64,000 nucleotides of DNA from NCBI RefSeq assembly GCF_041081105.1, contig NZ_CP163528.1, positions 1,116,001 to 1,180,000 of the forward strand, in the 5' to 3' direction. The notes beneath the pieces were generated by a model. It searched no databases. It saw only the letters and a program-made list of their open reading frames with translations, and had not been told where the DNA came from. The first letter of the stretch is position 1. Every line of letters begins with the position of its first letter. The stretch comes from Promicromonospora sp. Populi (GTDB lineage: Bacteria > Actinomycetota > Actinomycetes > Actinomycetales > Cellulomonadaceae). The position numbers were made by a program, and so were the translations under genes. Positions 7,921 to 16,214 of the stretch are shown in pieces.

Positions 7921-8771
7921 TCCTTGACGGCGCCGGCCGTGACGCCCGCGGCGACGTAACGCTGCGCGACGACCAGCAGGATCGCCGCCGGCACGGACGC
8001 CACGACGGCGGTGGCCATGACGGCGTTCCACTGCGTCGTGTTGTTGCCGATGTAGTTGTAGATGCCGAGCGTGATCGGGATGAGCTCGCCGTTGCGGTTC
8101 AGCGTCGAGGCGAAGATGAAGTCCGACCACGCCCACAGGAAGGCGAACAGCGCGACGGTCAGCGTCGAGTTGCGACTCACCGGCAGCACCACCGAGCGGA
8201 AGGTCCGCCACGCGCCTGCGCCGTCGACCCGCGCCGCCTGGAGCAGCTCGCGCGGGATCCCCGACATGAACGCGGTGTACAGCAGCACGCCGAACGGCAC
8301 GGCGACCGTCGAGTCCGCCACGATCAGCCCGCCGATGGTGTTGAGCAGACCGAGGCTGTTGTAGACCGCGTAGAAGCCCATCGCCATGACGACGCCGGGC
8401 ACCATCTGCGCCACCAGCAGCAGGAAGTTCAGGGTGCGCCCGCCGCGGAGGTTCAGGAGCGCGAGCGCGTACCCGGCCGGCGCGGCGATCACGATGGTGA
8501 GCGCCACGCAGCCCAGCCCCACCAGCAGGCTCGTCCCGAGGGCCGGCAGCTGATCGCCGAACACCGCCGTGTACCCCTCGAACGTCGGGTCCCAGGGGAA
8601 CCAGTGCGGCGGATCGGCGCGCAGGTCGCTGGTCTGGGTGAGCGAGACGTTCACCATCCAGTAGACGGGGAACAGCATGAATGCGGTGAAGACGACGCCG
8701 AGGGCGGTCTTCCACCAGGGCCTGCCCTGTGTCCTGCCCCGGGTCTTTCTCATCGGCCGGGCGCTGGTCAT
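7917..8771 (-). CDS. ABC sugar transporter permease (MalG type)
   Basis: A 284-residue inner-membrane subunit of a CUT1 carbohydrate importer, with six predicted membrane segments. The ATPase-coupling loop ELLQAARVDGAGAWRTFRSV and then LPV is the EAA motif of MalG-like permeases. GGAGGAGTC precedes the ATG at 8771, which overlaps the stop of the preceding permease by 4 bp (ATGA), showing tight coupling. No ATPase gene lies in the cluster. CUT1 systems in actinobacteria often share a distant MsiK-type ATPase, which is the likely partner. Confidence 0.93.
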   Translation of the reverse strand: MTSARPMRKTRGRTQGRPWWKTALGVVFTAFMLFPVYWMVNVSLTQTSDLRADPPHWFPWDPTFEGYTAVFGDQLPALGTSLLVGLGCVALTIVIAAPAGYALALLNLRGGRTLNFLLLVAQMVPGVVMAMGFYAVYNSLGLLNTIGGLIVADSTVAVPFGVLLYTAFMSGIPRELLQAARVDGAGAWRTFRSVVLPVSRNSTLTVALFAFLWAWSDFIFASTLNRNGELIPITLGIYNYIGNNTTQWNAVMATAVVASVPAAILLVVAQRYVAAGVTAGAVKD

Positions 8772-9748
8772 GACTCCTCCTGACGACGCTGGAGCTTCAG
8801 GTGCAGGAACCCGAACACGAGCGCGATGAGGATCAGCACGTTGCCCACCGCCGCAGCGGGTGAGAAGTCCGGCTGACCGGTCCCGAACGCCTCCCGGTAG
8901 GACCAGATGGCGAGCGTCGTCGACGCGTTGCCCGGCCCGCCCGTGGTCATGATCCAGATGACGTCCACGACCTTCAGCGTGTAGATCAGCCCGAGCAGGA
9001 TCGTGATCGCGGAGACCGGGCGCAGCAGCGGGAACGTGATGCTCCAGAACTGCCGCCAGGCGCCCGCGCCGTCGAGCGACGCGGCCTCGTACAGGTCCCC
9101 GGAGATGTTCTGGAGTCCCGAGTAGAGGATCACCAGGTTGAACGGGATGCCGAGCCAGATGTTCGCCAGGGTCACCGCCAGCAGCGCCGTGTCCGGCGAC
9201 GTCAGCCAGTTGATCTGCTCGACGCCGAACGCCCCCAGCACCGAGTTGACTATGCCGCTGTCGCTGCCCAGCATCCACGCCCACGTGGACGCCGAGACGA
9301 TGAGCGGCAGCAACCACGGCACCAGGAACATCGCGCGCAGCACACCGGACAGCCGGAACCCGGAGCGGAAGAAGACCGCCAGCGCCAGGCCGATGGCGTA
9401 CTGGAACACGATCGAGACGACGGTGAATACGGCGGTGTTCCAGAGGGCCGCCGGGAACGCCGCCGAGGTGAACACCTCTGCGTAGTTCTCGAACCCGACG
9501 AACTCGGCGTTGCCCTGGACGAACGCGCGGATCGTGTAGTCGTGGACGCTGAGGTCGATGTTCCGCCACAGCGGGTAGGCGTAGAAGAGGATCAGGTACA
9601 CGAGCAGCGGCGCGACGAAGCCGACGGCGGCCCACTGGCCGGCCGCAAGGCCCCGGCGCCGTCGCGGTGCCTGCGGCATCCGGCCCTCTTCAGGGCTCTC
9701 CCCGGCGCCCGCGCCCGGCGGCGCGCCCTGGGCCTCGGTGGTGGTCAT
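8768..9748 (-). CDS. ABC sugar transporter permease (MalF type)
   Basis: A 326-residue membrane subunit paired with the MalG-type gene. A polar, Pro-rich N-terminus of about 35 residues (ending RRRRGL) precedes the first membrane segment. The EAA loop DLYEAASLDGAGAWRQFWSI then TFPLL is present. ATG at 9748 has AAGGAAG 6 nt upstream; a GTG one codon earlier is too close to that site. It lies between the binding lipoprotein and the second permease, the usual gene order for CUT1 importers of di- or oligosaccharides. Confidence 0.93.
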   Translation of the reverse strand: MTTTEAQGAPPGAGAGESPEEGRMPQAPRRRRGLAAGQWAAVGFVAPLLVYLILFYAYPLWRNIDLSVHDYTIRAFVQGNAEFVGFENYAEVFTSAAFPAALWNTAVFTVVSIVFQYAIGLALAVFFRSGFRLSGVLRAMFLVPWLLPLIVSASTWAWMLGSDSGIVNSVLGAFGVEQINWLTSPDTALLAVTLANIWLGIPFNLVILYSGLQNISGDLYEAASLDGAGAWRQFWSITFPLLRPVSAITILLGLIYTLKVVDVIWIMTTGGPGNASTTLAIWSYREAFGTGQPDFSPAAAVGNVLILIALVFGFLHLKLQRRQEES

Positions 9749-9762
9749 CACGAGCTTCCTTC

Positions 9763-9837
9763 GTCGGTTTCGGAGTCGTCGGTTTCGGAGTCGTCGGTTT
9801 CGGAGTCGTCCGTCTTGCAGTCGTCCGTCTTGCGTTC
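9763..9837. repeat. 15-bp tandem repeat between binding protein and permease genes
   Basis: Three perfect copies of GTCGGTTTCGGAGTC (9763-9807) followed by two diverged copies starting GTCCGTCTTGC (9808-9837). The array occupies most of the 100-bp gap upstream of the MalF-type permease and would be part of the polycistronic mRNA. It is not in a reading frame of either neighbour. Confidence 0.95.
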
Positions 9838-9848
9838 GGTCTCTACGG

Positions 9849-11126
9849 TCAGCTGATGCCTGCTTCGGCGTCTGTCTGGGCGGTCTCCAGCGCCTCCTGC
9901 GGTGTGGCGACGCCGGACAGCGCGTTCTGCACCGCCGTCCACAGCGCCTCGGAGATCACCGGGTAGTCGGTGCCCAGGCCGTCGCTCGTGCGGCCCCGCG
10001 CGTTGCTCACCGCCTCGACCCACGGCTCGAGGTCCGGGTTCTCCGCCAGCAACGCCGCCTGCGCCTCCGCCGTCGGCGGGATGTAGTACGCCAGGGTGTT
10101 CGCCGTCTCGACGAAGCCCTCGGTCGTCGTCATGCACTCGATGATCTGGCGGGAGACGTCGTACCGCTCCGGGTCCTCCTGGGCGGGCGCCACGAGGAAC
10201 TCGCCGCCCGTCGCAGCTGGTGCGACGCCGCCGTCGTGCCCGGGAAGCTGCACCACGCCGGACTCGAAGTCCGCCCCGGCGGCGCTGTCGACCTGCCAGG
10301 TGCCGTTCACGGCGAAGCCGAAGTCACCGGCGAGGAACTCCTCCCACGACGTGTTCTGGGAGTTGCTGATCACCGAGTTGGGCGCGTAGCCCTCCTCCAG
10401 CCAGCCCGTCCACAGCTCGAGTGCCTCGACGGCCTCCGGTGAGTCGAGGTCGCGCAGGTCGGCGCCGGCGCCCCAGAACCACGGCAGGAACTGGAACGAG
10501 CCCTCCTCCGTGCCGATCCCGGCGAACGTGATGCCCGTGTGCCCGCTATCGGTGACCGCCGCGAGGGCCGCGGTAAGCGAGTCCCAGTCGGTGATGGACG
10601 CCGGGTCGACGCCGGCGTCGGCCAGGATGTCCGCGTTGTAGTAGAGCGACAGCGTGTTCGAGCCGACCGGGATCCCGTAGGTCTCACCGTCGACGACGCC
10701 GGCCGCGAGCAGGTTCTCGTCGATCGCGGAGACGTCCAGGCCGAGCTCGTCCACCGTGGTGAGCATGCCGGTGTCCGCGAGCGTCGACACGGCCGGGTTG
10801 TCGAGCAGGATGACGTCGGGCGAGCTGCCCTCCTGCGCGGCGAGCAGCGCCTGGTTGGTGAGCGCTGTCGTGTCGTAGCCGGTCCGCTCGATGGTGACCC
10901 CGGCCCCCTCGCCGCAGGCCTGCACGCGCTGCGTCCAGTCCGACGAGTCGTCGTGGTTGGGGTACGGGTCCCACCAGGTGTACGTGCTTTCGTCCCCGCT
11001 CGCCTCGCCACCGGAGCCGCCGGAAGAGCAGGCGCCGAGCACGCCGACCAGGGCGAGCGCGGCGGCGGCCGCGAGGACGGTGGTGGGCTTGCGCCCGGTC
11101 TTCTGCTTGCGCGTCGTGTACTGCAT
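9849..11126 (-). CDS. ABC sugar transporter solute-binding lipoprotein
   Basis: A 425-residue extracytoplasmic binding protein of the SBP family 1. A basic N-terminus, a hydrophobic stretch and the lipobox LGAC at about residue 30-33 (ACSSGGSGG) give a signal-peptidase II lipoprotein, followed by a Gly/Ser tether. The mature part opens with YTWWDPYPNHDDSSDW, with aromatic residues typical of sugar binding. AAGGAGG stands before the ATG. It heads the transporter block, 120 bp after the lacI-type gene, with a strong hairpin just upstream. With the GH31 enzyme downstream, an alpha-linked, perhaps xylose-containing oligosaccharide is the likely ligand. Confidence 0.94.
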   Translation of the reverse strand: MQYTTRKQKTGRKPTTVLAAAAALALVGVLGACSSGGSGGEASGDESTYTWWDPYPNHDDSSDWTQRVQACGEGAGVTIERTGYDTTALTNQALLAAQEGSSPDVILLDNPAVSTLADTGMLTTVDELGLDVSAIDENLLAAGVVDGETYGIPVGSNTLSLYYNADILADAGVDPASITDWDSLTAALAAVTDSGHTGITFAGIGTEEGSFQFLPWFWGAGADLRDLDSPEAVEALELWTGWLEEGYAPNSVISNSQNTSWEEFLAGDFGFAVNGTWQVDSAAGADFESGVVQLPGHDGGVAPAATGGEFLVAPAQEDPERYDVSRQIIECMTTTEGFVETANTLAYYIPPTAEAQAALLAENPDLEPWVEAVSNARGRTSDGLGTDYPVISEALWTAVQNALSGVATPQEALETAQTDAEAGIS

Positions 11127-11145
11127 CGTTCCTCCTTGAACTTTC

Positions 11146-11171
11146 CCGGCCCGACTGCGTCGTCGGGCCGG
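11146..11171 (-). promoter_or_regulatory. GC-rich hairpin upstream of the binding-protein gene
   Basis: CCGGCCCGAC (11146-11155) and GTCGGGCCGG (11162-11171) form a perfect 10-bp stem with a 6-nt loop, 20 nt upstream of the lipoprotein start. No T-run follows. It may end part of the lacI transcript, or protect the 5' end of a processed mRNA so that the binding protein is made in excess. Confidence 0.6.
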
Positions 11172-11245
11172 ACAGTGGTACGGGCGGTGGTGCGGGCGAT
11201 GGGGCGGGCGGTGGGGCGGGCGGTGGTGTGGGCGGTGGGCAGGCC

Positions 11246-12268
11246 TCAGGTCGCGCGGGGCGCGCCGGTGCTGCCCCGGTCCACGAGCTCTGGTGACACG
11301 AAGCGCACGACGTGTGGCTCGTCGGCCGCCACCTCGCCCTCGATGCGGCGCACGAGCTGGCGTACGGCCATCCGGCCGATCCGGTCCGGCGCGCTCTCGA
11401 TCGACGAGTACGGCAGGGAGAAGGTGCGGGCGAACTCGTCCGAGTACCGCCCGACGACGGACAGGTCGCCGGGCGCCGTGAGCCCGCGCTCGTGCAGCAC
11501 GGTCGGCAGGGCGGCCGCCGCGGCCTCGTTGTTGATCAGCAGCCCGGTGACGCCGGGGTGCGCGTCGAGCAGGGCGTTCAGGTCCTGACCGACGTCGGGC
11601 TGGTGCGACGAGCCGAACACCGCGTGCAGCGTGATCCCGCGCGCACGCGCTGCCTCGACGGCGGCATTCTGCAGGCGCCGCACGTAGGCGCCGCCGTGCT
11701 CGGTCAGGTGCTCCGGATGCGACACGAGGGCGACCTCACGGTGCCCGAGCCGGTGCAGGTGGTCCACCATCAGGCGGCCCGCCTCCTCGAAGTCGAGGTC
11801 GAAGACGTCAACCCCTGTGCAGTCGGCGGGCAGCCCGACGAGCACCCCGGGCCGGCTGGCGGCTCGCAGGACCGGCAACCGCTCGTCCCGCTCGGCCACG
11901 TTCAGCAGCACCACGCCGTCGACCATCCGCGAGTCCGTGATCCTGCGCAGGGCCCGGGCGCCGTCGGCCTCGGTGACCAGCAGGATGTCGTAGCCGAGCT
12001 CGCGGGCAGTGTTGGAGACGCCCAGCATGTACTGGAGCATCGCCGGCGCGAACTCGTCCTCGAGGAACTGGGCGAGCAGCCCGATCACCATCGTCTGCGA
12101 CGTGGCAAGGGCACGCGCGCCCGCGTTCGGCGTGTACCCGAGCTTCCGGACGGCGTCCTCGACGCGCCGGCGCACGTCCGGCGAGATCGTCCGCTTGCCC
12201 GACAGCGCGTACGACGCCGTGCTGCGCGACACCCCCGCCGCCTGGGCGACATCCCCGATGGTGGCCAC
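11246..12268 (-). CDS. LacI-family transcriptional regulator
   Basis: A 340-residue repressor. The N-terminal LacI helix-turn-helix is complete (MATIGDVAQAAGVSRSTASY, then ALSGKRTISPDVRRRV), followed by the hinge helix region TPNAGARALATSQT and a periplasmic-binding-protein-like sensor domain (VIGLLAQFLEDEFAPAMLQ onwards). It heads the minus-strand sugar operon, and two CGAACCGGTTCG palindromes lie upstream of its start, so it probably controls itself and the transporter and GH31 genes. The inducer is likely the transported sugar or its product. Confidence 0.93.
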   Translation of the reverse strand: MATIGDVAQAAGVSRSTASYALSGKRTISPDVRRRVEDAVRKLGYTPNAGARALATSQTMVIGLLAQFLEDEFAPAMLQYMLGVSNTARELGYDILLVTEADGARALRRITDSRMVDGVVLLNVAERDERLPVLRAASRPGVLVGLPADCTGVDVFDLDFEEAGRLMVDHLHRLGHREVALVSHPEHLTEHGGAYVRRLQNAAVEAARARGITLHAVFGSSHQPDVGQDLNALLDAHPGVTGLLINNEAAAAALPTVLHERGLTAPGDLSVVGRYSDEFARTFSLPYSSIESAPDRIGRMAVRQLVRRIEGEVAADEPHVVRFVSPELVDRGSTGAPRAT

Positions 12269-12341
12269 TTCGGCTCCTCCGTCCTGGGGCCGCCGCTGCT
12301 CTGCCGCGGTCCCGCGTCACTCCTCTTGTCCGCTTTGGTGG

Positions 12342-12353
12342 CGAACCGGTTCG
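12342..12353. promoter_or_regulatory. LacI-type operator, proximal
   Basis: CGAACCGGTTCG is a perfect 12-bp palindrome with the central CG pair usual for LacI-family operators. It stands 74 bp upstream of the lacI-type start codon. Confidence 0.65.
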
Positions 12354-12448
12354 ACTGTAGCGAGAGATGCAGACGGAATGCAAGAACGAACTATTGGCAC
12401 AGCTGGGACTCGTTGCGCCGAGGGTTGGGTGCCAGGGAACGCATGGAG

Positions 12449-12462
12449 TCGAACCGGTTCGA
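12449..12462. promoter_or_regulatory. LacI-type operator, distal
   Basis: TCGAACCGGTTCGA is a perfect 14-bp palindrome containing the same 12-bp core as the proximal site, 107 bp away. That distance is close to ten helical turns, so both sites could be bound on one face and looped. Confidence 0.65.
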
Positions 12463-12630
12463 ACATCTGACCGTGCCCTGCACGTAACCGCTCAGGGCGT
12501 CTCCGACGATGGACCCGCAGACGCCAGCCCGAATGGTTATCCACAGATCTGTCATACACCCATCCATGCGGACGTCTGTTCGATAGGATCGAGGCAACGC
12601 AGAAGCGATGACGGAAGGCGGGTGGGGACC

Positions 12631-14247
12631 ATGGCAACAAGCAGGTTTGACGATGTCCCGCGCCCCATGGAGGACGTGCTGAGCGACCTGGAAGCACTGC
12701 TGGACGAGCTGACTGGGACGGCTGCTGATGACGTCAGTGTCCGACGCCTGACCAGCGCCTCCGCCCGCCTTCGCGTAGCAGGCACCCGGATCGACGCGGT
12801 GCGCTGGGTGGTCCTGCCGAGAATCGAGGCCGCCGGGCTCTGGGCCCAGAGCGGATCGCGCACCTTCGCCGTCTGGCTCGCCCACGCCGAAGACATCCAG
12901 ACCCAGACCGCCCGGCGCGAGATCCGCACCGCGCGAGCCCTACGCGACCACCTCCCCGCGACCCTCACCGCAGCCCTTGCCGGATGCATCAGCACCGACA
13001 AGATCCGCGCCCTGGTCGACGTCGCCACCACCAGCACCACACGCACCGACACCCTGGCCGCACCCGCCGTCGACGTGCCCACAATCGACCTGCCTACCGA
13101 AGCGCCCACAACCGAACCAGCATCAGGCAACCCGGACGACGGCACCGACACCGGCGGTACTGGCGCCGGCGGCACTGGCGAGAGCGGCGCGGGCGAGAGC
13201 GGCGCGGGCGAGAGCGGCACTGGCGAAGGTGGCACTGGCGAAGGTGGCGTCCCGGGCCCGGCCGCGCCGACCTGGGAGGAGCAACTCCTGGACTGGTCCA
13301 CCGAGAACGGCCCTGACCGGTTCCGCGGCCTGGTGCGCTACTTCGCCCGCCACGCCGACCCCGACGCGGACGAACGCGGCTACACCAAGGCCAAGGAACG
13401 CGAATATCTCGACGTCTCCCCCACCCTGGGCGGATACCACCTGTCCGGATTCCTCACCGAGGAACACGGCCAGACTCTCACCACCGCGGTCGCCTCCATC
13501 ATGGGCGCACCCGCCACCGGCGATGACCGCACCCCCGGACAACGCCGCGCCCAAGCCCTGGCCGACCTGTCCCGCGTGGTCCTGGACAACGCCCACACCG
13601 GCACTGGCGCTGCCGTCCGCCCGCACCTCAACATCACCGTCTCCTGGACCGAGCTCCAGGCCCTCGCCACCAAGAACCGCATCAACAATCCCACCGGCGA
13701 CGGCCCGACCGACCTCACGCTGTTCACCAGCACCAGCACCAGCACCAGCACCAGCACCAGCACCACCAGCACCAGCGGGACGCACCGGATCGCCGGAGGA
13801 ACCGAGGCCGCCGCAGAAGCCGGCGTCCCGAGCGTGAAGCGGCCGGCAGTGTTCACCGAGACCAACACCCCGATACCCACCGCCCTGCTCCGCCGCATCG
13901 CGTGCGACAGCCAGATCACCCGCATCGTCTTCGGACCCGACTCCCAGGTCCTGAACGTCGGCCGCACCCAACGCACCATCACCGGGCAACTACGCCGCGC
14001 CGTCATCGCCCGCGACAAACACTGCGTGCTCGGCCAATGCGACCAACCGCCGTCCCGCTGCGAGGTCCACCACGCCATACGCCACTGGGCCGACGGCGGA
14101 GAAACCTCCGTCACCAACGCCGCCCTGCTCTGCTGGCACCACCACGACCTCGTCGACAGCCAGAACATCACCATGCACTACAACAACGGCTGGCACTTCA
14201 CCGACCGCAACGGACAACCGATCTTCACGCGGACGCCCACAACATGA
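12631..14247 (+). CDS. DUF222 / HNH endonuclease (13E12-repeat type protein)
   Basis: A 538-residue protein of the 13E12 family that is multiplied in many actinobacteria. The helical DUF222 region fills residues about 10-430. The C-terminus is an HNH nuclease domain with paired cysteines (CVLGQC), EVHH at 478-481 and CWHHHDLV. Two long low-complexity stretches interrupt it: GESGAGESG-type repeats near 175-210 and a TS-dipeptide run near 370-382, both coded by short tandem repeats. ATG at 12631 follows GGTGGGG and precedes the first conserved block. Proposed roles (mobile HNH element, defence, repair) are unproven. Confidence 0.88.
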   Translation: MATSRFDDVPRPMEDVLSDLEALLDELTGTAADDVSVRRLTSASARLRVAGTRIDAVRWVVLPRIEAAGLWAQSGSRTFAVWLAHAEDIQTQTARREIRTARALRDHLPATLTAALAGCISTDKIRALVDVATTSTTRTDTLAAPAVDVPTIDLPTEAPTTEPASGNPDDGTDTGGTGAGGTGESGAGESGAGESGTGEGGTGEGGVPGPAAPTWEEQLLDWSTENGPDRFRGLVRYFARHADPDADERGYTKAKEREYLDVSPTLGGYHLSGFLTEEHGQTLTTAVASIMGAPATGDDRTPGQRRAQALADLSRVVLDNAHTGTGAAVRPHLNITVSWTELQALATKNRINNPTGDGPTDLTLFTSTSTSTSTSTSTTSTSGTHRIAGGTEAAAEAGVPSVKRPAVFTETNTPIPTALLRRIACDSQITRIVFGPDSQVLNVGRTQRTITGQLRRAVIARDKHCVLGQCDQPPSRCEVHHAIRHWADGGETSVTNAALLCWHHHDLVDSQNITMHYNNGWHFTDRNGQPIFTRTPTT

Positions 14248-14323
14248 CCACCGCGCAAGGCACACCAGCGTGCCCGACCCAAGACTCGGCCCGACCGAGC
14301 AGCGCCGGACTCGCCCGCACCCA

Positions 14324-14433
14324 GCGCCGGCATCGTGCCGGCGTCGTGCCGGCGTCGTGCCGGCGTCGTGCCGGCGTCGTGCCGGCGTCGTGCCGGCGTC
14401 GCGCCGGCGTCGTGCCGGCGTCGCGCCGGCGTC
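14324..14433. repeat. 11-bp tandem repeat array downstream of the HNH gene
   Basis: Ten head-to-tail 11-bp units, mostly perfect GTGCCGGCGTC, with a few GCGCCGGCGTC copies and a diverged first copy. Every unit contains the self-complementary GCCGGC. The array fills the gap between the HNH gene and the convergent flavin reductase, and because 11 is not a multiple of three it is plainly non-coding. It has no spacers, so it is not a CRISPR. Confidence 0.97.
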
Positions 14434-14460
14434 GCACCGACCCCGGCCCTGCCTGACCCT

Positions 14461-15294
14461 TCATCCCGCCGCTGGGCCAAACCGCTCGGTTCGGATCCGG
14501 GCCGGGTCGTGGCCCTGAGCCACCAGCATGCGCGCCACCGCCTCGACAAATCCCGTCGGGCCGCACACGTACACCCGCGGTTCCAGCTCGGGGGGCCAGC
14601 CCCATGCGGCCAGCTCGGACGAGGTGAGGCGGCGCGGGCCGCGCAAGGCCGTCAGCGAGACCGCCCGGGTAAAGATCGTGCTGGCCTCGAATCCGTCGCC
14701 TCGCGAAACGAGCGTCTCCAGCTCATCCGTGTACAGCCGGTCCTCCGCGGTACGCACCGAGTAGATCAGGCGGAACGGCGTCCGGTCGCCGGCTTCGCGC
14801 CGAGCTCGCACCATCGACATCACCGGGACCAGCCCTGATCCGCCGGCCAGGAGGAGCACCGGCGTGCCCGCGTCGTGCACCGGATCCCAGACGAACCATC
14901 CACCGATGGGCCCACGGACCTCGATCGCGGACCCGAGCGGAAAATCGTCGACGAGGTACGGGGAGACCTCTCCGTCGCGGACCCGCTGGATCGTGACCTC
15001 CACGCGACTCGTGCCGGGAAGCGCGGGCCCATTGGCAAGGGAGTAGGACCGCTCAGCGGTGTAGCCGTCGGGCGCGGTCAGCCGCAGGTCGAGGTGCTGA
15101 CCGGCGAGATGTCCGGGCCATTCCGGCACGTCGAGCACCAGGGTCTCCGCGGACGGGCTCTCGGACCGCCGCCCCACCAGGGTGGCGATCTGCCAGCCGG
15201 AGGGAACGGTATAGCGCTGACCAAGTCGATTACCCCCGGCGGCTGCGGGCTGAACCCCGCTGGACCGGGCGCCTTCCGACGCGGCTTCAGTCAC
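14461..15294 (-). CDS. FAD/NAD(P)-binding oxidoreductase, ferredoxin-reductase type
   Basis: A 277-residue flavin reductase. The FAD-binding barrel carries the R-x-Y-S motif in RSYSLAN (82-88). The NAD(P)-binding half carries LLLAGGSGLVPVMSM (about 147-161) and YVCGPTGFVEAV (about 242-253). It has no iron-sulfur domain and ends in the short RFGPAAG tail. Its start overlaps the end of the sulfite-oxidase-like gene by 8 bp, so the two are co-translated. It probably delivers NAD(P)H electrons to the molybdoprotein or to a shared acceptor. Pairings of this kind are common in actinobacteria, but their substrate is not settled. Confidence 0.9.
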   Translation of the reverse strand: MTEAASEGARSSGVQPAAAGGNRLGQRYTVPSGWQIATLVGRRSESPSAETLVLDVPEWPGHLAGQHLDLRLTAPDGYTAERSYSLANGPALPGTSRVEVTIQRVRDGEVSPYLVDDFPLGSAIEVRGPIGGWFVWDPVHDAGTPVLLLAGGSGLVPVMSMVRARREAGDRTPFRLIYSVRTAEDRLYTDELETLVSRGDGFEASTIFTRAVSLTALRGPRRLTSSELAAWGWPPELEPRVYVCGPTGFVEAVARMLVAQGHDPARIRTERFGPAAG

Positions 15295-16009
15295 CCTGGT
15301 ACCTCTGCTCCCGCCACGGGTCGCCGAGGTCGTGGTAGCCGAGCTTCTCCCAGAAGCCCGGGCGGTCCGTCGGCATCAGCCTGAGCGAGCGCACCCACTT
15401 CGCCGACTTCCAGAAGTACAGGTGCGGCACCAGCAGCCGTGCCGGCCCGCCGTGCTCGGGGTGCAGCGGCGCCCCGTCGAAGGTGTGCGCGATCCAGGCC
15501 TTGCCACCCAGCAGGTCCGCGACCGGGAGGTTCGTCGTGTAACCACCGTAGGAGCCCACCATCGCAAAATCGGCGGTGGACTCCACGTCTGCGAGCAGGA
15601 CGTCCAGGGAGACCCCGCGCCAGCGGGTACCGAACTTGGACCAGCGGGTCACGCAATGGATGTCGACGGTCGGCTCGTCCTGGGGCAGCGCCATCAGGTC
15701 CGCCCACGTCCAAGTCTTCGTGACGCCGGCCTCGTCGGAGACGGTGAAGCTCCACGTCTCGGCTTCCACCCGCGGGGTGGGACCGGCGGATAGGACCGGG
15801 AAGCCCTCCTCCGCGTACTGCCCGGGAGGCAGCGTCACACCCTCCGGGCGTGCCCGACCTCGGAAACCGGGGGTGAGCGTGGCTCCGGGGCCGTGGTCGA
15901 GCTCGGCTCGATCAGGGCTGGCAGGATCAGGGCTGGCAGGATCAGGGCTGGCAGGATCAGGGCTGGCAGGATCGAGACCGCCCGGGGCGGGCGAGTTCGC
16001 ACTGGTCAT
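15287..16009 (-). CDS. Sulfite-oxidase-like molybdopterin oxidoreductase
   Basis: A 240-residue protein made almost only of the Mo-cofactor domain of the sulfite oxidase superfamily. The Mo-ligating Cys is C119 in DIHCVTRWSKF; LLVPHLYFWKSAKWV and PGFWEKLGYH are standard later blocks. There is no Tat signal and no heme or dimerisation domain, so it should be cytosolic, similar to the short YedY/MsrP-like group but lacking export. The first 40 residues contain DPASP repeats coded by a 15-bp array. It is coupled to the flavin reductase by an 8-bp overlap. Reduction of a sulfoxide or another oxide is one plausible role. Confidence 0.9.
   Translation of the reverse strand: MTSANSPAPGGLDPASPDPASPDPASPDPASPDRAELDHGPGATLTPGFRGRARPEGVTLPPGQYAEEGFPVLSAGPTPRVEAETWSFTVSDEAGVTKTWTWADLMALPQDEPTVDIHCVTRWSKFGTRWRGVSLDVLLADVESTADFAMVGSYGGYTTNLPVADLLGGKAWIAHTFDGAPLHPEHGGPARLLVPHLYFWKSAKWVRSLRLMPTDRPGFWEKLGYHDLGDPWREQRYQGD
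15910..15969. repeat. 15-bp tandem repeat in the molybdoprotein N-terminus
   Basis: Four copies of GATCAGGGCTGGCAG, read on the minus strand as DPASP repeats within the first 35 residues of the sulfite-oxidase-like protein. Confidence 0.96.
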
Positions 16010-16214
16010 ACCTCAAAGTAGTACCTCAGGGAGCGAACAATTCGTGAGAGGGATACTCCAGGGCACACCCACCACGCCACGCCTGACGAATCCCCCGCTT
16101 TCTCCGGCGACGGCTTTCATCGTTCCTTACCGCCAGGTCATCTTGCGTTCAGCGGGCGGGCCTACCTTGTTCCCGACCCGGGACCGGGTGATGGCGTCGA
16201 GACCAGGGGAACCC

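Larger units (their letters stand above)
12269..12630. other. Divergent intergenic region, lacI / HNH gene
   Basis: About 360 bp without a convincing gene. It carries the two LacI-type palindromes listed separately and must hold the promoter of the sugar operon. Toward 12530-12600 the sequence is less GC-rich and probably holds the promoter of the HNH-protein gene. I see no RNA gene or terminator here. Confidence 0.6.

Noticed and set aside
4375-7959. A very long plus-strand open frame opposite the esterase and GH31 genes
   Set aside because: Its product is Arg/Val/Asp-rich low-complexity sequence with no domain. The opposite strand carries complete GH31 and HSL catalytic motifs. At this GC content such antisense frames stay open by chance.
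12342-12462. GGTTCGA sequences suggestive of tRNA T-loops
   Set aside because: No acceptor, D or anticodon stems flank them; both belong to the CGAACCGGTTCG palindromes.
12631-14247. Prophage or integrated element boundary at the HNH gene
   Set aside because: No integrase, phage structural gene or attachment-site duplication was seen; 13E12-type genes are scattered singly in actinobacteria.
14324-14433. Possible CRISPR array
   Set aside because: Units are 11 bp with no spacers, and there are no cas genes. It is a simple tandem repeat.
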